From Omnitrophica WOR_2 bacterium RIFCSPHIGHO2_01_FULL_52_10 (GTDB lineage: Bacteria; Omnitrophota; Gorgyraeia; Zapsychrales; Zapsychraceae), in contig MHGM01000065.1 of assembly GCA_001805565.1 (NCBI GenBank), positions 1 to 5,291 of the forward strand: DNA of 5,291 nucleotides, written 5' to 3'. A program made the position numbers and the translations under genes. Under the pieces are notes generated by a model, which searched no databases, had not been told where the DNA came from, and worked only from the letters and a program-made list of their open reading frames with translations. Shown piece after piece: positions 1-4,667 of this stretch (the first letter of the stretch is position 1; each line of letters opens with the position of its first letter).

Positions 1-664
1 GCCGCTGGCCTCCATCAAGACCGCGGTCGACCTGGTCTGCAAGCGGATGGCCGGCGAGATCAACCGCGAGCAGGAGGAAGTCCTGGGCCGCGCGCAAAAA
101 AGCGTGGAGCATCTCCAGCGGCTGGTCTCCGACATCCTGGACTTGACCAAAATCGAATCCGGGAAGATGCAGATGGATTTCAAAATCCAGGGGGTCAGTG
201 AGGTCATTGCCGAGGTCATTTACGCCCAGCAGGACGTGGCCAAAAGCCACGGGTTATATCTTAACGCGGAACTGGACCAGAATTTATCCCAGGTACCTTT
301 TGACAAAGACCGCATCATCCAGGTATTGAATAATCTGGTCAGTAACGCGATCAAGTTCACCAAACACGGCGGGGTCACGATCAAAACCGAGGACCACTCC
401 GCCAACAACCATATTATCATCAGCGTCACCGATACCGGAAAAGGCATCGCGGAGAGTGATGTTCCCAAACTTTTCCAAAAATTCCAACAGCTCGAATCCG
501 CGGAAAAAAACGAAAAGGGCGGCACTGGCCTGGGACTGGCCATTTGCAAGGAAATCGTATTGCGCCACGGCGGAAAAATCTCGGTCGAATCAACCCTGGG
601 TAAAGGAACGACCTTCAGTTTCGTTCTGCCCATCCAGGAACGCCGGCTGCCGTTTCGAACATAA
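1..664 (+). CDS. Sensor histidine kinase, C-terminal part (5' end outside window)
   Basis: This is the catalytic end of a two-component sensor kinase, which autophosphorylates on a His and passes the phosphate to a response regulator. The reading frame is open from base 2 and starts with PLASIK, the tail of an H-box (family form HELRTPLxSIK), so the phospho-accepting His lies just left of the window. A HisKA dimerisation helix follows, ending in [16 protein letters not shown]. The HATPase_c domain is complete: N-box around 299-358 ([10 protein letters not shown]), G1 DTGKGI at 431-448, F-box LFQKFQQ near 470-490, G2 GGTGLGL at 518-538, then [11 protein letters not shown] close to the end. All ATP-binding boxes are intact, so the kinase core looks functional. 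Any sensor domains are upstream and cannot be seen. The ATG at 47 is an internal Met, not the start. The double-receiver gene 236 bases downstream is a likely partner (inference). Confidence 0.95.
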   Translation, partial: PLASIKTAVDLVCKRMAGEINREQEEVLGRAQKSVEHLQRLVSDILDLTKIESGKMQMDFKIQGVSEVIAEVIYAQQDVAKSHGLYLNAELDQNLSQVPFDKDRIIQVLNNLVSNAIKFTKHGGVTIKTEDHSANNHIIISVTDTGKGIAESDVPKLFQKFQQLESAEKNEKGGTGLGLAICKEIVLRHGGKISVESTLGKGTTFSFVLPIQERRLPFRT

Positions 665-720
665 TGACACATAAACACGAAATCCGAAGCACGTCACTCA
701 GAGGCTGATCCGCCAAGGAA

Positions 721-788
721 GGTTAGAAAAGGTTGGAAGAGGTTTAAAAAAGTTACAAGAGGAAGAACGTTGCAAAGGGTTGCAATAA
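721..788. repeat. Left array of degenerate 10-bp tandem repeats (GTTNNAAAAG-like)
   Basis: From 721 the sequence reads ggttagaaaa, ggttggaaga, ggtttaaaaa, agttacaaga in exact 10-base register. After an 8-base interruption (761-768) come two more gttgcaa-type units (769-785). The common core is GTT, two variable bases, then an A-rich run. The top strand is almost entirely purine plus T. No open frame with a ribosome binding site uses it, so it is non-coding. It forms one side of the larger inverted repeat. Confidence 0.7.
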
Positions 789-800
789 AAGTAACCTCGC

Positions 801-860
801 GAAACTTTTAACGTTTTCCAACGTCTTTCAACCTTTTGCAACTTTTTTTAACTTTTAAGA
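801..860. repeat. Right array of the same 10-bp repeat, inverted
   Basis: The units gaaactttta, acgttttcca, acgtctttca, accttttgca, acttttttta and acttttaaga follow each other in strict 10-base steps from 801. Their reverse complements are GTT-NN-AAAA-type units, the same motif as the left array at 721-788 in opposite orientation. Individual units differ at two to four positions, so this is an old or deliberately variable array. The period is close to one DNA helical turn, which would put the A-tracts on one face of the helix. Confidence 0.7.
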
Positions 861-887
861 TTTGCTTCGTACTTCGAATTTTTAAAA

Positions 888-893
888 AAGGAG
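888..893 (+). promoter_or_regulatory. Shine-Dalgarno of the double-receiver gene
   Basis: AAGGAG lies seven bases upstream of the ATG at 901. It is the only convincing Shine-Dalgarno among the four gene starts visible in the window, and it fixes 901 as the start. Confidence 0.85.
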
Positions 894-900
894 TTCAATA

Positions 901-1689
901 ATGGATGAACCGAAGAAAATCCTTTTGATCGACGATGAGATCGACCTGCAGCAATTGATCAAGACCGTGTTGAGTTCAAAAGGATACAACGTCACCACGG
1001 CCGATAACGGACAGGATGGGCTGGAAAAACTGGAGGCGGCAGACCCCGATCTGATCATCCTGGACATGAACATGCCGAAGATGGGGGGCGTGGAATTTTA
1101 CCAGCGGATCTGCGACGCGTGGAGCCAGCCCAAGTATCCAATTCTGATCCTGACGGCGCGCGCGAACATGGAAGAATTCTTCAAAGGGATGGACATCGAC
1201 GGGTTCATGGCCAAACCCTTTGAGATCGATGATCTCCTGACGGAAGTCCACCGGATCCTCGCGAAGAGATCCGGCGCCGCCAGGGCCGCGAAACCCCGCG
1301 ACGCGAACCAGCCGGCCAAGGTCTGTATTGCCGAGACCGACGCGCCGACGCGCGACAAGATCGGCGCCGCCTTCCTGGACGCCGGGTACCTGGTTCATAT
1401 GGTGCACAGCGGGACAGAAGCCATTGAACATATTTTCACGATGGTGCCTGAAATAGCGCTGATCAGCTTCGGCCTGCACGATATCTCCGGAGACGCCGTC
1501 ATCGCGAAATTAAAAAAAATGCCCAAAACACAGGATGTCAAATTCATCCTGTATACGGAAGACAAACCGGAAAAAGCCATTATCGCCCAGGAAATGAGTA
1601 AAAATGCCGGGATCGAGCATTTCGTCAAATATCAAAACGTACCGGATCTGACCCTGGCCGTCAATGAGGTGCTGAAGCCGAACCGGTAA
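901..1689 (+). CDS. Response regulator with an intact and a degenerate receiver domain
   Basis: This 262-residue cytoplasmic protein is built from two receiver (CheY-like) folds with no DNA-binding or enzymatic output domain. Receiver 1 (about 5-122) has every phosphorylation residue: acidic pair D11-D12, phospho-acceptor D55 in LDMNMPKMGG, T85 and K105 in KPF. A short Ala/Arg/Pro linker (about 124-138) follows. Receiver 2 (about 139-260) keeps the fold and the matching Thr (T219) and Lys (K243). Its acceptor position is Ser189 (LISFGL) and its acidic pair is reduced to E145-T-D147, so it is probably not phosphorylated. It follows a histidine kinase on the same strand, which suggests a phosphorelay partner acting by protein-protein contact; this pairing is inferred. 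The start is supported by AAGGAG at 888-893. Confidence 0.92.
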   Translation: MDEPKKILLIDDEIDLQQLIKTVLSSKGYNVTTADNGQDGLEKLEAADPDLIILDMNMPKMGGVEFYQRICDAWSQPKYPILILTARANMEEFFKGMDIDGFMAKPFEIDDLLTEVHRILAKRSGAARAAKPRDANQPAKVCIAETDAPTRDKIGAAFLDAGYLVHMVHSGTEAIEHIFTMVPEIALISFGLHDISGDAVIAKLKKMPKTQDVKFILYTEDKPEKAIIAQEMSKNAGIEHFVKYQNVPDLTLAVNEVLKPNR

Positions 1690-1693
1690 AAAC

Positions 1694-1855
1694 AGTCGTA
1701 AGCAGTAAGTCGTAAGTAGTAAGCAAAGGAAAAGATTGAAATATCCGGATATCCAAACGACGGTTATGACGGGATTAAAAGAATCTTGATGTTTTCTATA
1801 GAATATTTTCATAAAGCTTTTAGCTTACGACTTACCACTTACGACTTACCACTTT
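1694..1855. repeat. Inverted arrays of a 7-bp repeat (NGTAAGY) bounding an AT-rich gap
   Basis: The left arm, 1694-1724, holds four heptamers: cgtaagc, agtaagt, cgtaagt, agtaagc. The right arm, 1823-1855, is their inverse: read on the - strand it gives ggtaagt, cgtaagt, ggtaagt, cgtaagc. Aligned end to end the arms are complementary at about 26 of 31 positions. The left arm starts four bases after the stop codon at 1689. The right arm ends four bases before the ATG at 1860, leaving no room for a Shine-Dalgarno. The roughly 100-base centre is AT-rich and carries weak promoter-like elements (ttgatg at 1786, cataaa at 1810), too poor to call. The same repeat recurs at 3994-4105. Confidence 0.85.
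1741..1752. repeat. Perfect 12-bp palindrome in the centre of the 7-bp repeat element
   Basis: ATATCCGGATAT is its own reverse complement. A second perfect palindrome, TTCTATAGAA, sits at 1794-1803, and AAAGCTTT at 1813-1820. All lie in the loop between the heptamer arms, upstream of the 710-residue gene. They could be operator sites for a dimeric regulator, but short AT-rich palindromes also arise by chance. No matching site is seen elsewhere in the window. Confidence 0.4.
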
Positions 1856-1859
1856 AAAA

Positions 1860-3992
1860 ATGAACAACCTGTCTTCTCTCGTCAACCGTTTCCATCTCGT
1901 CCAGCAAATTCCCATCTTTACCGGATTAAGCTGGATGGAGCTCCACCGGATCGCCCGCAAGGCCGTCATTGTCGAATATAAAAAAGGAGATATCGTCTGC
2001 CCGCAGGGCGGGGCGCCGGATTTCTTTTACTGCCTGATCTCCGGGCGCCTCCTGGCCTACAGCAGCAGCCTGCACGCCCAAAAAGACGACATCGACTTTA
2101 TTCACCGCGGGATGCATTTCGGGATCGTTTCGATCCTGACCGGCGAAAACCACTCGATGAATTTCGAGGCCCTCAATGATTCCATCGTCCTTAAGATCGC
2201 GAAAGAAGATTTTCACGAGATCCTCAATTCCATCCCGCCGCTGGGCTTGCGCTTAAGTCAAAGTCTTTCGCGCCGCATCCGTCGAAAGATCCATGACACG
2301 ACCAAATCCGTCTTTGAAAGTACGGTGGTTGCCGTCTACAGCCCGGTCACCGGCACGGGCAGTTCCACTTACGCCATTAACCTCGCCTTAAGCATCCGGA
2401 AGGAAACCGGTAAAAACGTTATTTTCATCAATATCCACCCTCCCGGCCAACCGCAGGATAGCGGCGCACGCGCGGGAAATTCCCCCCGGTGGAAGAGCCC
2501 GCCGATCGGCCTCGCGCAGATCATCGATGACCACGCGAAGATCCTTGATCACGTCATCAAAAAGGACCTGCCGGTTGATCTGCTCAATGTTTCCTTTGAC
2601 CCGAAAGACACGGCCCTCAAAAAACATATCGGTCTTTTCGTCAGCGCCTTTGTCGGCGATTACCATTACGTCATTGTCGACCTGCCCAACGAAATGGACG
2701 ACATCGTCCTGGAAACCCTGACCCAGTCGGATTTGGTGCATTTGATCACCTGCGACCGGACCAGGGATATGGAATCCATCCGTAAGGTCATCGACCGGCT
2801 GCCGAGAGGCTCTTCCTCCCCGCCGGGAGCCTTTGGCCCGCAGGCCGAGAGGTCCCCGGAGGGGAGGAAATTCCGCGAGGAACGGATCCGGGTCATCGTG
2901 CGGGCCGTTGAGGAGAAAATTTATCTGTCCTTTGAGGAGATCAATAAACACCTCGATTATCATGTCTCTGCCGCGCTGCCGACCTTGCCACCATCGGAAC
3001 TTACGCAACGCGAAGGTTCACAGCATTTATCTTTTCTTCAATCGGAACCGCACAGCGAATACACCAAAACCGTCACCCGCATCGCGCGGGAGATCGGGGG
3101 GGTTTCCGTTGGTCTGGCGCTGGGAGGCGGGGCGGCACTGGGGATCGCCCACATCGGAGTTTTACGCGTGCTGGAACAAGAGAACATCCCCATCGACATT
3201 GTCGTGGGCAGCAGCATGGGGGCCATCATCGCCAGCCTCTGGGCCATCGGCAAGGATGCCGCCGGGATCGAAAAGATCGCCCGTGAATTCGAGCAAAGAA
3301 AAAATCTGCTGAACCTGCTCGATCCGGTCGTTCCCATATCCGGGCTCCTCGGCGGGCGGGCCATTAAACATTGGCTGCGCAAGCATATCGGCGGCCGCAC
3401 TTTTTACAGCACCCGGATACCGCTGATGATCACCGCGTACGATCTGATCCGCCGGGAAGAGCTTGTCATGGAATCGGGCTCGCTGGTCAACGCCATCCGT
3501 AAAAGCATCGCCATCCCCGGCGTCATCGAACCCGTCCGCGAAAAAGACCGCTTGATCATCGATGGGGGCGTTCTGAACCCCTTGCCGACGAACATCCTGA
3601 CCAGCCGGAACATCAAAAAGATCATCGGCGTCAACGTCCTGCAATCTCCGCACGATGTTTCCGAAAGTTTTGCCTTGGAAAAAAATACCGAATTAAGAAA
3701 AGAACGGGTTCCTTTCCGCGAGGCCCCGTTCCAATTCCTGGGATTTCGCATGTACCGGTTCCTTTTGCGGCCGTTTCGGCACAACATTTCCGATATTATC
3801 GTGCGTACCCTCCAATCCACCGAGTACGTGCTGGCCGAACAAAGCGCCCAGCAAGCGGACGTCGTCATCCACCCGGATCTGGTCGGCATCAACTGGTTTG
3901 AACTCTACAAGGTCGACGAACTCATCAAGCGCGGAGAAGACGCCGCCCGCAAAGCCCTGCCGGAGATCAAAAAACTGATTGAGACCGAATAA
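1860..3992 (+). CDS. Three-domain protein: cNMP-binding fold, ParA/CpaE-like pseudo-ATPase, patatin-like phospholipase
   Basis: Residues about 16-130 form a cyclic-nucleotide-binding fold (FFYCLISGRLLAY, HFGIVSILTGENHS). In its phosphate-binding loop the usual Glu is I89 and the usual Arg is H98, so binding of cAMP or cGMP is doubtful. Residues about 154-413 resemble ParA/MinD/CpaE: VAVYSPVTGTGSST replaces the P-loop without its Lys, VIVDLP (271-276) is Walker-B-like, and the segment ends in a CpaE-like YTKTVTRIAREIGG. Residues about 415-600 are a patatin phospholipase with oxyanion loop GGGAALGIAHIG (422-433), nucleophile Ser452 in GSSMG, and Asp568 in DGG. Together these suggest a serine lipid hydrolase of the NTE/RssA kind with two regulatory domains. 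No signal peptide or clear membrane helix is seen. The start at 1860 puts the cNMP fold near the N-terminus as usual, but has no Shine-Dalgarno. Confidence 0.9.
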   Translation: MNNLSSLVNRFHLVQQIPIFTGLSWMELHRIARKAVIVEYKKGDIVCPQGGAPDFFYCLISGRLLAYSSSLHAQKDDIDFIHRGMHFGIVSILTGENHSMNFEALNDSIVLKIAKEDFHEILNSIPPLGLRLSQSLSRRIRRKIHDTTKSVFESTVVAVYSPVTGTGSSTYAINLALSIRKETGKNVIFINIHPPGQPQDSGARAGNSPRWKSPPIGLAQIIDDHAKILDHVIKKDLPVDLLNVSFDPKDTALKKHIGLFVSAFVGDYHYVIVDLPNEMDDIVLETLTQSDLVHLITCDRTRDMESIRKVIDRLPRGSSSPPGAFGPQAERSPEGRKFREERIRVIVRAVEEKIYLSFEEINKHLDYHVSAALPTLPPSELTQREGSQHLSFLQSEPHSEYTKTVTRIAREIGGVSVGLALGGGAALGIAHIGVLRVLEQENIPIDIVVGSSMGAIIASLWAIGKDAAGIEKIAREFEQRKNLLNLLDPVVPISGLLGGRAIKHWLRKHIGGRTFYSTRIPLMITAYDLIRREELVMESGSLVNAIRKSIAIPGVIEPVREKDRLIIDGGVLNPLPTNILTSRNIKKIIGVNVLQSPHDVSESFALEKNTELRKERVPFREAPFQFLGFRMYRFLLRPFRHNISDIIVRTLQSTEYVLAEQSAQQADVVIHPDLVGINWFELYKVDELIKRGEDAARKALPEIKKLIETE
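2801..2869 (+). repeat. Repeat-bearing low-complexity insertion inside the ParA-like domain
   Basis: Within the 710-residue gene this segment encodes a Ser/Pro/Gly/Arg-rich stretch (about residues 315-337) between the Walker-B half of the ParA-like domain and its last strands. The DNA holds a 9-base direct repeat, gccgagagg at 2801-2809 and 2844-2852. It also holds a perfect 9-base inverted repeat, ttcctcccc at 2813-2821 and ggggaggaa at 2861-2869. It is richer in GC than its surroundings and keeps the reading frame. It looks like a short in-frame insertion or an expanded linker. Confidence 0.55.
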
Positions 3993-3993
3993 T

Positions 3994-4105
3994 TAGTCGT
4001 AAGTCGTAAGCAATAAGTCGTAAATAAAAACATCTAAACGCTTCAATTATTCCTCATTTTTCTGCTCTTTTTTGCTTACCACTTACGACTTACAACTTAC
4101 GACTA
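3994..4105. repeat. Second copy of the inverted 7-bp repeat element (NGTAAGY)
   Basis: The left arm, 3994-4025, begins two bases after the stop codon at 3992 and contains heptamers cgtaagt, cgtaagc, aataagt, cgtaaat. The right arm, 4074-4105, is gcttacc, acttacg, acttaca, acttacg, acta. The arms are complementary at about 25 of 32 positions, with the outermost 11 bases (tagtcgtaagt) perfect. The centre differs completely from that of the copy at 1694-1855 and is pyrimidine-rich with T runs. Conserved arms around unrelated centres argue against a simple recent duplication of the whole element. A promoter for the next gene begins ten bases after the right arm. Confidence 0.85.
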
Positions 4106-4114
4106 TATCAAAGG

Positions 4115-4143
4115 TTGACAATCCCCCTCTTTTAAGCTATACA
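4115..4143 (+). promoter_or_regulatory. Sigma70-like promoter for the DUF2721 gene
   Basis: TTGACA at 4115-4120 is a perfect -35 hexamer, followed by an exact 17-base spacer and TATACA at 4138-4143 (four of six to TATAAT, including the first four positions). Normal spacing would start transcription at about 4149-4152, at or after the annotated ATG and right beside the second in-frame ATG at 4152. If used, the promoter implies a leaderless or nearly leaderless transcript. This fits the absence of any Shine-Dalgarno. Not proven; hexamers this good occasionally occur by chance. Confidence 0.5.
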
Positions 4144-4145
4144 AA

Positions 4146-4613
4146 ATGAATATGCCGACCGAAAATTTCATCCAAAGTCTACAGGCATCGATCACGCCTT
4201 GTATCTTTATCTCCGGGCTGGGCCTGGTGCTTTTATCCATGACCAACCGCCTGGGCCGCAGCGTTGACCGTATCCGCCTGTTCACCGCGGAGCTTAAGAC
4301 CGCCGCGGACGAAGGGGCCCCCGGCCTGCGCGCGCAGATCAACATCATCTATCGGCGCTGCCACATTTTGCAGACCGCCATCGGACTGGTCGCCGTCAGC
4401 ATGTTCTTCGTCAGCTCCATCATGCTGATGTTGTTCTCAACGCTCGCGTTCAACATCCAGCTGATCGCGTTCATCAAAATATTTTTCACGGCGAGCCTCG
4501 GGTGCTTTATTCTCGCGCTGGTGTTCTTTTTCCGGGATGTCTGCTTGAGCCTGGACTCGCTCAAGATCGAAATGGAACAACTAAATAAAATTCCAATCAC
4601 CAAGGAACAATAA
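4146..4613 (+). CDS. DUF2721-type integral membrane protein
   Basis: This is a 155-residue protein of unknown function that matches the DUF2721 pattern: a first membrane helix (about 15-32, ITPCIFISGLGLVLLSMTN) running into the signature NRLGRSVDRIR (34-44). A polar, partly helical stretch (45-74) with further Arg residues follows, then two hydrophobic helices at about 76-101 and 105-129, and a charged tail. It should sit in the inner membrane. The start could be 4146 (MNM) or, more in keeping with the promoter at 4115-4143, the ATG at 4152 (MPTENF); neither has a Shine-Dalgarno. The last residues (about NKIPITKEQ) and the stop codon are encoded by the first unit of the repeat at 4587-4661, so the C-terminus was probably altered by the repeat. 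No functional link to the neighbours is evident. Confidence 0.85.
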   Translation: MNMPTENFIQSLQASITPCIFISGLGLVLLSMTNRLGRSVDRIRLFTAELKTAADEGAPGLRAQINIIYRRCHILQTAIGLVAVSMFFVSSIMLMLFSTLAFNIQLIAFIKIFFTASLGCFILALVFFFRDVCLSLDSLKIEMEQLNKIPITKEQ

Positions 4614-4661
4614 CCAAAAAAATTCCAATCATCAATATTGTTTCTTGTATCTTGGTTATTT
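4587..4661. repeat. ATTCCAATCA-type direct and inverted repeat overlapping the DUF2721 stop
   Basis: Two copies of aaaattccaatca lie at 4587-4599 and 4619-4631, 32 bases apart, and both continue into a YCAA. A perfect 9-base inverted repeat is aataaccaa (4609-4617) with ttggttatt (4652-4660). An alternative hairpin pairs caaggaacaata (4601-4612) with tattgtttcttg (4636-4647) at 11 of 12 positions. The two stems are mutually exclusive because their left arms overlap. The element covers the end of the upstream gene and stops seven bases before the hemC start codon. Confidence 0.65.
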
Positions 4662-4667
4662 AAACTT

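Larger units (their letters stand above)
680..881. repeat. Nested imperfect inverted repeat filling the kinase-receiver gap
   Basis: Three nested pairs of complementary arms are visible. The outer arms are 680-693 (aaatccgaagcacg) and 868-881 (cgtacttcgaattt), with 12 of 14 complementary. The middle arms are 769-782 (gttgcaaagggttg) and 829-842 (caaccttttgcaac), with 13 of 14 complementary and the odd position a G.U wobble in RNA; the stem can continue outward through 762-767/844-849. The inner arms are 786-792 (taaaagt) and 804-810 (acttttA), perfect with an 11-base loop. The structure fills most of the 236-base gap and ends just before the Shine-Dalgarno of the next gene. It has no GC-rich stem plus U-run like a classical intrinsic terminator. 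It could be a processed RNA hairpin, a transcription brake, or a dispersed palindromic element. Confidence 0.7.

Noticed and set aside
220..678. Long open frames on the - strand opposite the kinase
   Set aside because: Their products have no recognisable domain, no Shine-Dalgarno is seen, and the + strand frame carries every kinase box. They are antisense shadows.
721..860. CRISPR array
   Set aside because: Units are 10 bp and directly abutting with no spacers, degenerate, and present in both orientations. No cas gene is nearby.
837..865. Promoter starting at ttgcaa upstream of the double-receiver gene
   Set aside because: No acceptable -10 lies 16-18 bases downstream, and ttgcaa is simply one unit of the 10-bp array.
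665..900. Rho-independent terminator after the kinase
   Set aside because: The stems are AT-rich with long loops and lack a compact GC stem followed by a U-run.
1786..1815. Promoter upstream of the 710-residue gene (ttgatg, 18-base spacer, cataaa)
   Set aside because: Each hexamer matches only four of six in a very AT-rich stretch, so chance is a sufficient explanation.
1694..1855. Insertion sequence or MITE with terminal inverted repeats and target duplication
   Set aside because: There is no transposase, no flanking target duplication that I can see, and the second copy shares only the arms. A MITE-like origin remains possible but is not supported.
2388..3008. 206-codon - strand frame opposite the ParA-like domain
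   Set aside because: It is a composition-driven shadow of a GC-rich gene. The + strand frame gives a continuous multi-domain protein across the whole region.
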